Shown piece by piece: positions 8,281-21,136 of a DNA stretch of 64,000 nt. The notes beneath the pieces were generated by a model, which did not search any database, was not told the origin of the DNA, and worked only from the letters and a program-made list of their open reading frames with translations. A program made the translations under genes and the position numbers. Source of the DNA: Pengzhenrongella frigida (GTDB lineage Bacteria > Actinomycetota > Actinomycetes > Actinomycetales > Cellulomonadaceae); assembly GCF_004168625.1 (NCBI RefSeq), contig NZ_SDWW01000004.1:1-64000 (forward strand), in the 5' to 3' direction. Numbering within the stretch: the stretch's first letter is position 1; each line of letters begins with the position of its first letter.

Positions 8281-9351
8281 TCAGTCGGCGTCGCTCCCGA
8301 ACGAGGCCACCGAGCCCGCCGGGGTGTGCGCGGCCGGGACCGTCTCCGCCGCACGCGGCGGCCCGGGCGGGCTGCCGGCGCCGAAGGGTCGGCCGCCGAG
8401 GCTCTCGCGTCCGTGCGGGGTCAGCCAGTTGGCCAGGTCCGGTCCGCTCGGGACGATCTGCGTCGGGTTGAGGTCCGTCTGCACGACGTAGTAGTGCGCC
8501 TTGATGTGCTCGAAGTCGACCGTGTCGCCGAACCCGGGGGTCTGGAACAGGTCGCGCGCGTAGGCCCAGAGCACCGGCATCTCGCTCAGCTTGGAGCGGT
8601 TGCACTTGAAGTGACCGTGGTAGACGGCGTCGAACCGGACCAGGGTGGTGAACAGCCGGACGTCCGCCTCCGTGATCGTGTCGCCCACCAGGAACCGCTG
8701 GTCGCGCAGCCGTTCCGTCAGCCGGTCCAGGCGGTCGAACAGCCGCACGTAGGCGCGCTCGTACGCTTCCTGCGACCCCGCGAACCCGCACCGGTACACG
8801 CCGTTGTTGACGTCGCGGAAGATCGCCAGCGCGACCTCGTCGATCTCGCCGCGCAGGTGCTCGGGGTACAGGTCCGGGGCACCGGCGCGGTGGTGCGCCG
8901 CCCACTCGACGTCGAGGTCGAGCGTCAGCTGGGCGTAGTCGTTCGTGACCACCTGCCCGGTCGACACCTCGACGATCGCCGGGACGGTGATGCCGCGCTC
9001 GTAGCCCGGCACCCGCGCGAAGTAGGCGTCCTGCAGGCGAGCGATCCCGAGCACCGGGTCGACGCCGCCCGGGTCCAGGTCGAAGGTCCAGCTTCGCCGG
9101 TCGTGGGTCGGCCCGCAGATGCCCATCGGCAGGGCCTGCTCGAGGCCGAGCAGCCGGCGGACGATGATGGCGCGGTGCGCCCAGGGACAGGCGCGGGAGA
9201 CCACCAGGCGGTACCGGCCGGCCTCGACCGGGTAGCCCTGCGCGCCGTCACGCGTGATGCGGGTCGTCAGATAGTTCATGTCCCGCGTGAACGACTCGCC
9301 CGCGGTGACGTACGCGCCGGTGGTCTCGTGCGCTTCGGTACCCGACCCCAT
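8281..9351 (-). CDS. Xi-class glutathione S-transferase (hydroquinone reductase type)
   Basis: 356 aa. The N-terminal thioredoxin-like domain carries CPWAHR with the catalytic Cys of Omega/Xi GSTs. The C-terminal helical domain has the usual GDTITEADVRLFTTLVRFD and YHGHFKCN segments, matching glutathionyl-hydroquinone reductases (YqjG/ECM4). Most actinobacteria make mycothiol, so the physiological thiol is more likely mycothiol than glutathione (inference). Tail residues after about 310 are low-complexity Pro/Ala. It reads away from the LLM oxidoreductase; the 19-bp gap to the CYTH gene may allow co-transcription. Confidence 0.9.
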   Translation of the reverse strand: MGSGTEAHETTGAYVTAGESFTRDMNYLTTRITRDGAQGYPVEAGRYRLVVSRACPWAHRAIIVRRLLGLEQALPMGICGPTHDRRSWTFDLDPGGVDPVLGIARLQDAYFARVPGYERGITVPAIVEVSTGQVVTNDYAQLTLDLDVEWAAHHRAGAPDLYPEHLRGEIDEVALAIFRDVNNGVYRCGFAGSQEAYERAYVRLFDRLDRLTERLRDQRFLVGDTITEADVRLFTTLVRFDAVYHGHFKCNRSKLSEMPVLWAYARDLFQTPGFGDTVDFEHIKAHYYVVQTDLNPTQIVPSGPDLANWLTPHGRESLGGRPFGAGSPPGPPRAAETVPAAHTPAGSVASFGSDAD

Positions 9352-9459
9352 GTCGCGCGCGCCTCTCTGCCTGCACCGGACGCCGCTGATCGGTGCCGGT
9401 GGGACCCCAGCCTAAGGAGTGGTGGCGCCGATCCCGCGGTGGGTGCCACAGTCACCGGT

Positions 9460-10233
9460 ATGAACCCCCCCATCCGCATCGGAGTCCAGCTCCAGCCGCA
9501 GCACGCCGACTACGCCCAGATCCGCGACGCAGTGCGGCGCGCCGAGGACGCAGGGGTGGACGTGCTGTTCACGTGGGATCACTTCTTCCCGCTCACCGGC
9601 GAGCCGGACGGCAAGCACTTCGAGTGCTGGACCGTGCTCGGAGCGTGGGCCGAGCAGACCTCGCGGGTCGAGATCGGCGCGCTCGTGACCTGCAACAGCT
9701 ACCGCAACCCCGATCTCCTGGCCGACATGGCGCGCACGGTCGACCACATCTCGGGCGGGCGGCTGATCCTCGGGATCGGCGCGGGCTGGTTCCAGCGGGA
9801 CTACGACGCGTACGGCTACGAGTTCGGCACGCCCGGCACGCGCATCGCCGACCTCGGCCAGGCCCTGCCCCGCATCGAGGCGCGCCTCGCGGCCGTCAAC
9901 CCGCCGCCCGTGCGCCACATCCCGGTCCTGATCGGCGGGGGCGGGGAGCGCAAGACGTTGCGCCTGGTCGCCGAGCACGCCGACGTGTGGCACGGATTCG
10001 GCAGCGTCGGGACGCTCACCCGGAAGAGCGCGATCCTCGACGAGCACTGCGCCGTCGTCGGGCGGGACCCGGGTGCGATCGAGCGGTCCGCCGCCGTCAC
10101 GAAGTCGCCGTCGGAGATCGCCGAGCCGCTCGTGGCGGCCGGTGCGACGCTCTTCACCATCGGGGTCGGCGGGCCGGACTACGACCTGTCGCTCGCGCGC
10201 GAGTGGGTCGCCTGGCGCGACGCACGGGGCTGA
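9460..10233 (+). CDS. LLM-class F420-dependent oxidoreductase
   Basis: 257-aa luciferase-like TIM-barrel oxidoreductase. Family signs are IRIGVQLQPQ at the N-terminus, TWDHFFPL, the LLADMARTVDHISGGRLILGIGAGWF block and the PVLIGGGGERKTLRLVAEHAD phosphate-binding segment. Members of this actinobacterial branch use coenzyme F420 for hydride transfer; the substrate is unknown. The longer upstream frame is antisense to the GST and was rejected. ATG 9460 has no clear ribosome site. CACAGT ends 7 nt upstream and could be the -10 of a leaderless transcript. Confidence 0.88.
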   Translation: MNPPIRIGVQLQPQHADYAQIRDAVRRAEDAGVDVLFTWDHFFPLTGEPDGKHFECWTVLGAWAEQTSRVEIGALVTCNSYRNPDLLADMARTVDHISGGRLILGIGAGWFQRDYDAYGYEFGTPGTRIADLGQALPRIEARLAAVNPPPVRHIPVLIGGGGERKTLRLVAEHADVWHGFGSVGTLTRKSAILDEHCAVVGRDPGAIERSAAVTKSPSEIAEPLVAAGATLFTIGVGGPDYDLSLAREWVAWRDARG

Positions 10234-10282
10234 TCGGGGCGCGGTTTTGGTGTCTTGTCGCAGATGAGCGAGGCTTGTGGGG

Positions 10283-11956
10283 ATGACTGCGACCCCGAGA
10301 GCGAGCGTGCCGCCCTGGCTGGCGCACCTGCGAGGGATGCGCTGGGGTCGGATCGTCGTCGTGGGGCTGCTCGCCCTCGTGGCTGCCGCCACCTTCGGGG
10401 TGACGACCGCGTCGGTCCAGCTCAGTCTCGGTCCCCACCAGGCGCGATACGACGTCACCACGGACGACCTGGTGACCCTCGATGTCGGGCCGCTGGGCAC
10501 CGTCCAGATCGAGTCGCCGCTGCCGCTCACCCTCGGCGTGCGGGTGACGCTGCAGGAGATCCCCGCCGACGTCCGGGCCGTGGACCCGGTGAAGACGATC
10601 GAGGCCCTGAGCGGGGACCTGCAGGGCTACGTCCAGTTCTTCAGCGCGCCGCGCGCCACCGTGACGAGTGCCGCGCAGGCGCTGATCCTCGACGCGCTCC
10701 TGCGCACCGGGACCGTGCTGCTCGCCGCCGTCGTGCTGGGCCTGGCCGGTCGCGCGCTGCTGGGGGCGCAGCGCCGCTCGGAGCTGGCCGCTGAGCTCGT
10801 GCCTCATCGCCGGGTGATCGTCGGCACGGGCCTGCTCACCCTGGCGGTCGCGATCACCTCGGTCAGCAGCCTGAGCCCGAACGAGCTCCGCCCGACCGGA
10901 CGGGCCGCGTCGAGCGTGTTCGACGGCACGGCGCTCGAAGGAGCGCGGATCACCGGTCGCCTGGCCGGGGTGGTTGACACCTACGGCGGGCAGGTCGTGG
11001 AGGCGTACCGCGAGAACCAGGACTTCTACGCGGCGGCGGACGACGCGCTGGTCGAGGCCTGGACGCTCCGGGCGGAGGGGACCGCGGCCCGGGCGAAGGC
11101 CCAGGAGCTGATCCTGCAGCGTCCGGGGGACACCTCGACCCCGCTCGTGGCGGACGCCGATTCCGAGCCGGTCGTCATGCTCCTGGTCAGCGACCTGCAC
11201 TGCAACGTGGGGATGGCCGGACTCATCCGGTCCGTCGCGGAGCTCGCGGAGGCGGACCTCGTCCTCGATGGCGGCGACACGACCATCAACGGCACGGCGG
11301 TCGAGCAGTACTGCGTCACGACGTTCGCCGACGCGATCCCGAACGGCATCCCGGTCGTCGTGGCGAACGGGAACCACGACTCGGCCGAGACCGCCGGCCA
11401 GGAGCGCAAGGCCGGCATGACCGTGCTCGAGGGCGAGGTGATCACGGCGGCCGGGGTGCGCATCCTGGGGGATCGCGACCCGAACGAGACCCGCATCGGC
11501 GGCGGCACGAACCCCGGCGGCGAGGAGACCGCGGACGAGATGGGGGAGCGCCTGGCCCGGGCCTCGTGCGACGACCCCGACGTCGACCTCCTGCTCATCC
11601 ACGACCCGAACGTGGGACGGGCCGCGATGGCACGCGGGTGCGTGCCCGTGCAGCTCTCAGGCCACCGCCACGTACGGGAAGGCCCCGTCCCGAACGGGCT
11701 CGGTGTGCGCTACATCAACGCCAGCACGGCGGGGGCAGCCCCCGGGCAGCCGACCGTGGGCCCGCTGCGGGGCACCGCGGAGATGACCGTCCTGCGGTTC
11801 GACCCGGTCGAGCGCCGCTTCCTCGACTACCAGCTGGTCGAGGTGCGCCCGAACGGGTCGGCCTCGGTCGGGTACCGGGTGACGTTCCCGGCCGCCGTGA
11901 CCCCGCCGGACGTCGACGACGACGGCGGGCTGTCCGACCGCCGCTCCACGCCCTGA
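10283..11956 (+). CDS. Membrane-anchored metallophosphoesterase
   Basis: 557 aa. Hydrophobic segments lie at about residues 22-42 and 137-160, with another at about 185-200. The C-terminal half is a calcineurin-like phosphoesterase with VSDLHCNVG, LDGGDT, NGNHD and SGHRH motifs supplying the two-metal site. TM topology suggests the catalytic domain lies outside the membrane. ATG 10283 is preferred over the in-frame GTG 10277; GAGGCT ends 7 nt before it and could serve as a leaderless -10. Substrate unknown. The next gene (DtxR-like) starts 89 bp downstream with its own -10. Confidence 0.85.
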   Translation: MTATPRASVPPWLAHLRGMRWGRIVVVGLLALVAAATFGVTTASVQLSLGPHQARYDVTTDDLVTLDVGPLGTVQIESPLPLTLGVRVTLQEIPADVRAVDPVKTIEALSGDLQGYVQFFSAPRATVTSAAQALILDALLRTGTVLLAAVVLGLAGRALLGAQRRSELAAELVPHRRVIVGTGLLTLAVAITSVSSLSPNELRPTGRAASSVFDGTALEGARITGRLAGVVDTYGGQVVEAYRENQDFYAAADDALVEAWTLRAEGTAARAKAQELILQRPGDTSTPLVADADSEPVVMLLVSDLHCNVGMAGLIRSVAELAEADLVLDGGDTTINGTAVEQYCVTTFADAIPNGIPVVVANGNHDSAETAGQERKAGMTVLEGEVITAAGVRILGDRDPNETRIGGGTNPGGEETADEMGERLARASCDDPDVDLLLIHDPNVGRAAMARGCVPVQLSGHRHVREGPVPNGLGVRYINASTAGAAPGQPTVGPLRGTAEMTVLRFDPVERRFLDYQLVEVRPNGSASVGYRVTFPAAVTPPDVDDDGGLSDRRSTP

Positions 11957-12045
11957 CCGGGCGGCGACCTCTGCCGATCCGACCTCCGCGCCGGCGACCT
12001 CGGCCCGGCACGGGCGCGAGCCGGCCCCGCGCATAGGCTGAACCG

Positions 12046-12720
12046 GTGTCCCGCGCCGAGTTCGCCGACCTCACCCCGGTCGCCCAGGACTATCTGAAGA
12101 TCATCTGGTCCGCTCGCGAGTGGTCCAGCGCGCCGGTGACCATCAAGATGCTGGCCGGGCGGCTCGGCGTCGGCGCGCCGACCGTCTCGGAGACGGTGCG
12201 GCGGCTGAGCAGCCAGGGTCTGGTCGAGCACGCCCCGTACGGCGAGATCGGGCTCACGGAGCTCGGCCGGGCGCACGCGGTGGCGATGGTGCGCCGGCAC
12301 CGGCTGCTCGAGACCTTCCTGGTGCAGGAGCTCGGCTACGGCTGGGACGAGGTGCACGACGAGGCCGAGGTGCTCGAGCACGCGGTCTCGGACCTAATGA
12401 TCGAACGGATCGACGAGCGCCTCGGACGGCCCGCCCGAGACCCGCACGGCGACCCGATCCCGACCCGTGACGGTCGAGTTCCGACGCCGCCCGCACGCCG
12501 CCTGTGGGACCTCGAGCCGGGGGAGTGGGTCGTGGCCCGGATCTCCGATGCGGACCCGGACCTGTTGCGGTTCTGCACGGCGGTCGGACTGGGGCTCGAC
12601 GCCCGGGTCACGGTCGTCGCGCGCCACCCGCAGAGCGGATTGATCGCGCTGCGGGTCGGCGGCCGGCACGTCGATCTGGCCGAGCCGGCCGCCTCGGCCC
12701 TCTGGGCCGTCCCCGCCTGA
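12046..12720 (+). CDS. DtxR/MntR-family metal-dependent regulator
   Basis: 224 aa. An N-terminal winged HTH (LTPVAQDYLKIIW... VGAPTVSETVRRLSSQGLVEH) is followed by a dimerisation and metal domain with H85, E89, H104, E108, E111 and H112, and a C-terminal FeoA/SH3-like domain (about 155-222). The residue aligned with DtxR Cys102 is Glu (E108), as in manganese-sensing MntR, so Mn2+ is more likely than Fe2+ as co-repressor (inference). GTG start; TAGGCT at 12034-12039 ends 6 nt before it, giving a leaderless transcript. No Mn transporter is adjacent, so it must act in trans. Confidence 0.88.
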   Translation: MSRAEFADLTPVAQDYLKIIWSAREWSSAPVTIKMLAGRLGVGAPTVSETVRRLSSQGLVEHAPYGEIGLTELGRAHAVAMVRRHRLLETFLVQELGYGWDEVHDEAEVLEHAVSDLMIERIDERLGRPARDPHGDPIPTRDGRVPTPPARRLWDLEPGEWVVARISDADPDLLRFCTAVGLGLDARVTVVARHPQSGLIALRVGGRHVDLAEPAASALWAVPA

Positions 12721-12865
12721 CCGTGCCCGCCTGACGACGGTGGCCTCGCGCCGGTCCACCGGTATGATCGGCGCAATCCCGAGACTGTCGATGGCGTGGT
12801 GCGGGCCGAGATCGAATCGTTTCGACACGTTCACGCCACGCACCGCTGAGCAGCCGAGGAGTCAC

Positions 12866-14206
12866 ATGACCGGGTCCGAGAAGCACACCGGGGCACTCCG
12901 CACCACCGACGTCGCCGCGAGCCCGGCCGTCGCGTCCGACGGCCTGCCCGGGGTCCGGGTACGTCCGGCGATGCTGGCGCTGGCCCTCGGCGGGTTCAGC
13001 ATCGGGACCACCGAGTTCGCCACCATGGGCCTGCTTCCGCAGATCGCGACCGACCTGCAGGTCTCCATCCCGGTGGCCGGCCATGTCATCACCGCGTACG
13101 CGCTCGGCGTCGTCGTCGGGGCGCCCCTGCTGACTGCCACCGCGGCCCGCATCGACCGCCGCGTGCTCCTGATCGGTCTCATGGTCGCCTTCACGCTGGG
13201 CAACGTGCTGTCGGCCTTCGCCCCCAGCGTCGGCTGGCTGATGGCCGCGCGATTCGTCGCCGGGCTGCCGCACGGTGCGTTCTTCGGGGTCGGCGCGGTC
13301 ATGGGCACGGCCGTCGTCGGCCCGTCGAGGCGCGGTCGTGCGGTCGCGACGATGATGGCGGGGCTCACGATCGCGAACGTGGTCGGAGTCCCGCTGTCGA
13401 CCGTCGTCGGGCAGAACGTGAGCTGGCGCGCCGCGTTCGTGCTCGTCGGCCTGCTCGGGCTGACGACCCTCGCCGCGCTCTGGCGGTGGGTGCCGGGGCT
13501 CGCCGCCCACCCGGAGACGACCGTGCGGAGCGAGCTGCGGTCACTGCGCAGCCCCCCGCTGTGGATCGCGTTCGCGGCCACGTCGATCGGGTTCGGCGGG
13601 ATGTTCGCGGTGTACTCCTACGTCGCACCGCTGATCACCGACGTCACCGGTCTGTCGGCCGCGACCGTGCCGATCGTGCTCGCGCTGTTCGGTGTCGGGA
13701 TGACCGTCGGCACGCTGATCGGCGGCCGGCTCGCCGACCGGTCCGTGCTCGGCACGGTGTACCTCGGGTTTGCCAGCACGGCGGTCGTGCTGGTGCTCGT
13801 CGCCGTGACCGGGCGGCAGCCGGTGGGCGCGCTGACCGCGATCGTCCTGCTCGGGGTCACGTCCCAGATCCTCGGCCTCGCGCTCCAGACCCGTCTGATG
13901 GACCTCACGCCGGCGGCCCCGTCGCTCGGCGCGGCGCTGTCGCACTCGGCCCTCAACGTCGGCAACGCTGCGGGAGCGTTCGTCGGCGGGCTCGTGATCG
14001 CGCGGGGCCTCGGCTACCTCGCCCCGGCCTGGGTCGGCGCCGGGCTCACCGGGCTCGGCCTGGTGATCTTCGCGCTCGCGAGCCGCCGGCCGGTGTCGCG
14101 ACCGTCCTTCTCGATCTCGCACCCGGCCCCGGCGACGCCCCAGCCCGAGGGCCCGCTCGAGCGTGCCGCCGTCAGCGCCGCCGGGTCCCGAACAGCGAGC
14201 GAGTGA
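12866..14206 (+). CDS. MFS transporter (AraJ/Cmx drug-export type)
   Basis: 446-aa major facilitator with 12 helices. LALGGFSIGTTEFATMGLLPQIATDL and the following VAGHVITAYALGVVVGAPLLTATAARIDRR are typical of the DHA1 branch containing AraJ, YdhP and Cmx (chloramphenicol export). ATG 12866 follows a clear GAGGAG ribosome site; the longer frame upstream lacks one. A TATGAT element lies upstream at about 12762. The tail (about 415-446) is low-complexity. Substrate unknown; calling it a resistance gene would be over-reading. Confidence 0.87.
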   Translation: MTGSEKHTGALRTTDVAASPAVASDGLPGVRVRPAMLALALGGFSIGTTEFATMGLLPQIATDLQVSIPVAGHVITAYALGVVVGAPLLTATAARIDRRVLLIGLMVAFTLGNVLSAFAPSVGWLMAARFVAGLPHGAFFGVGAVMGTAVVGPSRRGRAVATMMAGLTIANVVGVPLSTVVGQNVSWRAAFVLVGLLGLTTLAALWRWVPGLAAHPETTVRSELRSLRSPPLWIAFAATSIGFGGMFAVYSYVAPLITDVTGLSAATVPIVLALFGVGMTVGTLIGGRLADRSVLGTVYLGFASTAVVLVLVAVTGRQPVGALTAIVLLGVTSQILGLALQTRLMDLTPAAPSLGAALSHSALNVGNAAGAFVGGLVIARGLGYLAPAWVGAGLTGLGLVIFALASRRPVSRPSFSISHPAPATPQPEGPLERAAVSAAGSRTASE

Positions 14207-15764
14207 TCTCGCGGCCGAGCACCGTGCCGGCCGATCGCAGGAACGAGCGCATCGGCGCCGACGTCACCACCTGCTCGAACCCGCTCGGCTCCGCTCGCTC
14301 GACCCGTTCGCGCGGGGTCCGCTCGGCCTGAGGCGTCCGCTCGGCGCGCTCGACCTGCTCGGCCCGGGCCGACTCGGTCGCCGTCGCGCGCGCGGCCAGC
14401 AGCTCGTAGGCCGACTCGCGGTCGACGGCGGTCGCGTACTTCCGGGCGACCCCCGATGCGGCCACTGCGCTCGCCAGCGCCGCCGGCGGCGCTGGCGCCA
14501 TGGACGACTGCGGTGCCCGCAGCCGGGTCCAGGCGACCGGCGTCGGGGCGCCCCGCTCCGAGAGCACCGTGACCACGGCCTCGCCGGTGCCCAGTGTGGT
14601 CAACAGCTCCTCGAGGTCGTACGGGGAGTCGGGGAAGGTGCGCACCGCGGCCCGCAGCGCGCGGGCGTCGTCGGGCGTGTAGGCGCGCAGCGCGTGCTGG
14701 ACCCGGTTGCCGAGCTGGGCGAGCACGTCCGGCGGCACGTCCTTCGGGCTCTGCGTCACGAAGAACACCCCGACGCCCTTGGACCGGATGAGCCGGACGG
14801 TCTGGGTGACCTGGGTGAGGAAGTCCTTCGACGCGTCAGTGAACAGCAGGTGGGCCTCGTCGAAGAAGAACACGAGCTTGGGCTTGGCGAGGTCGCCCAC
14901 CTCGGGCAGCTCGGAGTAGAGCTCGGCGAGCAGCCACATGAGGAACGTCGAGAACAGCGCGGGCCGGTCCTGCACCCCGGGCAGCTCGAGGGCGGAGATG
15001 ACACCCCGGCCGTCGTCGGCCGTGCGCAGCAGGTCCGCGACCTCGAACGCGGGCTCGCCGAAGAACACGTCCGCGCCCTGGGACTGCAACGTGACGATCG
15101 TCCGCAGGATCACCCCGGCGGTCGCCGCCGACAGGCCGCCGATGCCCTTGAGCTCGGGCTTGCCCTCGTCCGAGACGAGGTAGGCGATCGTCGCTCGCAG
15201 GTCTTGCAGGTCGAGCAGCGCGAGCCCCTGGCTGTCGGCCCAGTGGAAGACGAGCCCGAGGCTCGACTCCTGGGTCGCGTTCAGGCCGAGGACCTTCGCG
15301 AGCAGCAGGGGGCCGAAGTCCGTCACGGTGGTGCGCAGCGGCGTCCCGGTCCCGAGACCGCCGAGGGTGAAGAACTCCACCGGGTGCCCGACGGCGGCCC
15401 ACTCCTGGCCGATGCTCGCCGTGCGGGCGAGGAGCTTCTCGGTCGGCTCCCCGGGGACCGCCAGCCCCGACAGGTCGCCCTTGAGGTCGGCGAGGAACAC
15501 CGGGACCCCGGCGGCCGACAGCCCCTCCGCGAGGACCTGCAGCGTCTTGGTCTTCCCGGTGCCCGTGGCCCCGGCGACCAGCCCGTGCCGGTTCATCATC
15601 GCGAGCGGCAGCCCGACCTGGACGGCCGGGTCCGCATGGTCGCCGGTGACCAGGGCTCCGAGCCCGAGCCTCGCGCCGGCGAACGTGTAGCCGGCGGTGA
15701 CCTCGGCGGCCCACCCGGGCGGCGGGCCGGCGGTGGGCGCTGCAGGGTCCTTCTGGTCCGTCAT
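14172..15764 (-). CDS. HerA-like ATPase, DUF853 (YjgR) family
   Basis: 530 aa. The FtsK/HerA-type ATPase core has Walker A GATGTGKTKT near residue 63, Walker B KLVFFFDEAHLLF near 295 and QSPKDVPPDVLAQLGNRVQHALRAYTPDD towards the end. DUF853 proteins are widespread cytosolic relatives of the HerA helicase with poorly known function. ATG 15764 fits the family start (MTDQ...YTFAGARLGLGALV); the frame continues upstream antisense to the desaturase and is not coding. The C-terminus is Glu/Arg-rich and followed by SLFGTRRR. Its last 35 bp overlap the MFS gene tail to tail. Confidence 0.87.
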   Translation of the reverse strand: MTDQKDPAAPTAGPPPGWAAEVTAGYTFAGARLGLGALVTGDHADPAVQVGLPLAMMNRHGLVAGATGTGKTKTLQVLAEGLSAAGVPVFLADLKGDLSGLAVPGEPTEKLLARTASIGQEWAAVGHPVEFFTLGGLGTGTPLRTTVTDFGPLLLAKVLGLNATQESSLGLVFHWADSQGLALLDLQDLRATIAYLVSDEGKPELKGIGGLSAATAGVILRTIVTLQSQGADVFFGEPAFEVADLLRTADDGRGVISALELPGVQDRPALFSTFLMWLLAELYSELPEVGDLAKPKLVFFFDEAHLLFTDASKDFLTQVTQTVRLIRSKGVGVFFVTQSPKDVPPDVLAQLGNRVQHALRAYTPDDARALRAAVRTFPDSPYDLEELLTTLGTGEAVVTVLSERGAPTPVAWTRLRAPQSSMAPAPPAALASAVAASGVARKYATAVDRESAYELLAARATATESARAEQVERAERTPQAERTPRERVERAEPSGFEQVVTSAPMRSFLRSAGTVLGREITRSLFGTRRR

Positions 15765-15953
15765 GAGCGGATTGTAGGGGATCGGATCCGGACCGCGCGG
15801 GGGAGAATCCGCCGCGAACTGTACGAACCGCCGGACCGGTGATGTGCGTTCGGGGCCGAGGTTCAGGGGGTCCGCGGTTACTCTTTTTCGGACCACTGGA
15901 TGTGTTGCCCCACCCGGCTTCGCGTCACGAATCGATGCGCGAGGGCGGTCCAT

Positions 15954-17036
15954 GTGAACACCACCACCGATGCCAAGGCGAGCTCGCCCCGCGAGCGTCA
16001 GGTGAGCGACTTCACCGCCCTGACCCGCACGGTCCAAGAAGCCGGGCTGATGAAGCGGCGGCAGGGCTACTACTGGACCCGGTTCGTCGTGCTCACCGGG
16101 CTGCTGCTCGCGTTCGGCGCCGCGATCGTCGTCATCGGGGAGTCCTGGTGGCAGCTTCTGGTCGCCGCCGGCCTCGCCTTCGTCCTCGGTCAGGTGATGT
16201 TCCTCGGGCACGACGCCGCCCACCGACAGATCTTCGCGTCCGGGCGCTGGAACGACTGGTCCAGCCTGGTGATCGCGAACCTCTACGCCGGGATGAGCTA
16301 CGGCTGGTGGAACCACAAGCACAGCAAGCACCACGCGAAGCCCAACCAGGTGGGCGCCGACCCCGACATCGGCACCGGGGCGATGGTCTTCCACACCCAG
16401 GACATCCCCGCCGCGAAGACCGGGTTCCCCGCGTGGTTCGCGCAGCGCCAGGGCTGGTTGTTCTTCCCCCTGCTCCTGCTCGAGGGCCTGAACCTGCACG
16501 CCTCGGGCATCAAGACCGTGTTCGGGCGCGGCGAGGTCAAGCGCCGCCCGGTGGAGATCGCCTTCGTGACGGTGCGCCTCGGCGGGTACCTCGGCCTGGT
16601 GTTCTGGGCCCTGCCGGTCGGGATGGCGTTCGCCTTCCTCGGCGTCCAGCTGGGCCTGTTCGGGCTGTACATGGGCGCGGTGTTCGCGCCGAACCACAAG
16701 GGCATGCCGATCGTGCCGGCCAACTCGCGGATCGACTTCCTCAGCCGACAGGTGCTCATGAGCCGCAACGTGCGCGGCGGCCGGCTCATCGATCTGTTCA
16801 TGGGTGGGCTGAACTACCAGGTCGAGCACCACCTGTTCCCGAGCATGCCGCGACCGCACCTGCGCCGCGTGCAGCCGATCGTGCGTGAGTTCTGCGCGAG
16901 CCGGGGCATCGCCTACACCGAGACCTCGCTGATGGAGTCGTACGGCATCGTCGTGCGGTACCTCAACAAGGTCGGCCTCGCGGCCCGCGACCCGTTCCAG
17001 TGCCCGCTGACGGCGGAGTTCCGCTCAGCGCGCTGA
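15954..17036 (+). CDS. Membrane fatty acid desaturase
   Basis: 360-aa integral membrane di-iron desaturase with the three histidine boxes HDAAH (residues about 85-90), HSKHH (about 122-127) and the late QVEHHLFP box, plus four to six hydrophobic segments. The QVEHH form with Gln before EHH is typical of front-end/acyl-CoA desaturases; chain position cannot be told. GTG 15954 follows GAGGGCGG; the overlapping ATG at 15952 runs directly into a stop. It sits between the HerA-like gene (divergent) and leuS. Likely adjusts membrane fluidity. Confidence 0.9.
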   Translation: MNTTTDAKASSPRERQVSDFTALTRTVQEAGLMKRRQGYYWTRFVVLTGLLLAFGAAIVVIGESWWQLLVAAGLAFVLGQVMFLGHDAAHRQIFASGRWNDWSSLVIANLYAGMSYGWWNHKHSKHHAKPNQVGADPDIGTGAMVFHTQDIPAAKTGFPAWFAQRQGWLFFPLLLLEGLNLHASGIKTVFGRGEVKRRPVEIAFVTVRLGGYLGLVFWALPVGMAFAFLGVQLGLFGLYMGAVFAPNHKGMPIVPANSRIDFLSRQVLMSRNVRGGRLIDLFMGGLNYQVEHHLFPSMPRPHLRRVQPIVREFCASRGIAYTETSLMESYGIVVRYLNKVGLAARDPFQCPLTAEFRSAR

Positions 17037-17122
17037 CTCTCCCGTTCCGCGCCTGCCCCACCGGGCGGGCGCGGTGCGCTGTGCGGGCGGGCGCGGTGCG
17101 CTGCGCCGGTAAACTCGCGCAG

Positions 17123-20046
<2,924 letters not shown>

Positions 20047-20050
<4 letters not shown>

Positions 20051-21003
20051 CGCCCGGGATCCGCGGCCTGTTCCGGTCGGGGGACCGCGGCCCACGGGTC
20101 GCGGTCGTCACCGACTCCACCGCGTCGCTGCCCGCCGGTCTGGCCGAACGCTGGGGGATCGAGGTCGTCCCGCTCGAGGTGGTGGTCGACGGCGAACGTC
20201 ATCACGAGGGTCTCGACCTCACCTCCGCCGACCTGCTCACCGCCCTGACCGCGGGCCGGAAGGTGACCACGTCGCAGCCGTCCCCGGCGGTGTTCGCGCG
20301 GGCCTACGCCCACGCGGTCGAGCGGGGCGCGCGGGAGATCGTCTCGGTGCACCTGTCCGGTGAGCTCTCCGGCACCGTGCGCGCGGCCGAGCTCGCCGCC
20401 CTCGCGGCTCCGGTGCCGGTGCATGTCGTCGACTCGCGGACCGTGGCGATGGGGCTCGGGCTCGCGGCGATCGCCGCGGCCGAGCTTGTCGCCCCGCCGC
20501 CCAGGACCGGCCACGGGCTGCCCGGCCGATCACCGGCCGGCCGGTCGCTCGCCCCGGGCGGTGCGCTCGCGGCCGAGCGGGCCCGTCAGGTGGCGGCCTC
20601 GAGCTCGACGCTCTTCCTGCTCGACTCGCTCGATCAGCTCCGTCGCGGTGGCCGGATCGGCTCCGGCGCGGCGACGATGGGCACCCTGCTGGGACTGCGC
20701 CCGCTCCTGACGCTCCGGTCCGGGCGGATCGAGGTGGTCGAGAAGGTGCGCACGCGGCGAGCGGCGCGCGAGCGCCTCGAAGCGCTCACCGTCAAGGACG
20801 TGCGCGCCCGCGGCGGCGCGCAGATCGCCGTGCACCACCTGGGCCAGCCCGAGCTCGCGGCGCAGGTCGCTGCAGCGCTCGAGTCGGCGCTGTGCGACGG
20901 GGACGCGCGGGTGGTCGGGCGCGTCGCGGTGTCGGAGATCAGCGCGGTCATCGCGGCGCACGCCGGGCCGGGGCTGCTGGCCGTGGTGGTCGCGGACCGC
21001 TGA
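20047..21003 (+). CDS. DegV family fatty-acid-binding protein
   Basis: DegV-fold protein that binds a fatty acyl chain and, in Firmicutes, presents it to fatty acid kinase. The hallmark [12 protein letters not shown] and HLSGELSGT are both in this frame, as is the [11 protein letters not shown] segment. The DSTAS motif begins near 20101, but no in-frame ATG, GTG or TTG lies between the upstream stop at 19945 and GTG 20179, which would cut off the motif. CTG 20047, overlapping the leuS stop (CTGA), or CTG 20068 must be used unless there is a sequence error. Extra residues sit around 147-170. Confidence 0.8.
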
Positions 21004-21136
21004 CGGTCCGACGCCGCTGACGGTCCGACCGTGCCGCTGGAGTGCGCGCCCGTCCCCAGACGGTTGCTTTGTGCGTCGGTCCCCATGGCGTCGAGGTGGA
21101 GCAGGGCGGAACCCGTGCGCGATCTAGCGTGCTCAG

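Noticed and set aside
15765-16859. N-terminal extension of the HerA-like protein to 895 aa
   Set aside because: The extra 365 codons are antisense to the desaturase and lack a domain; the family start matches ATG 15764.
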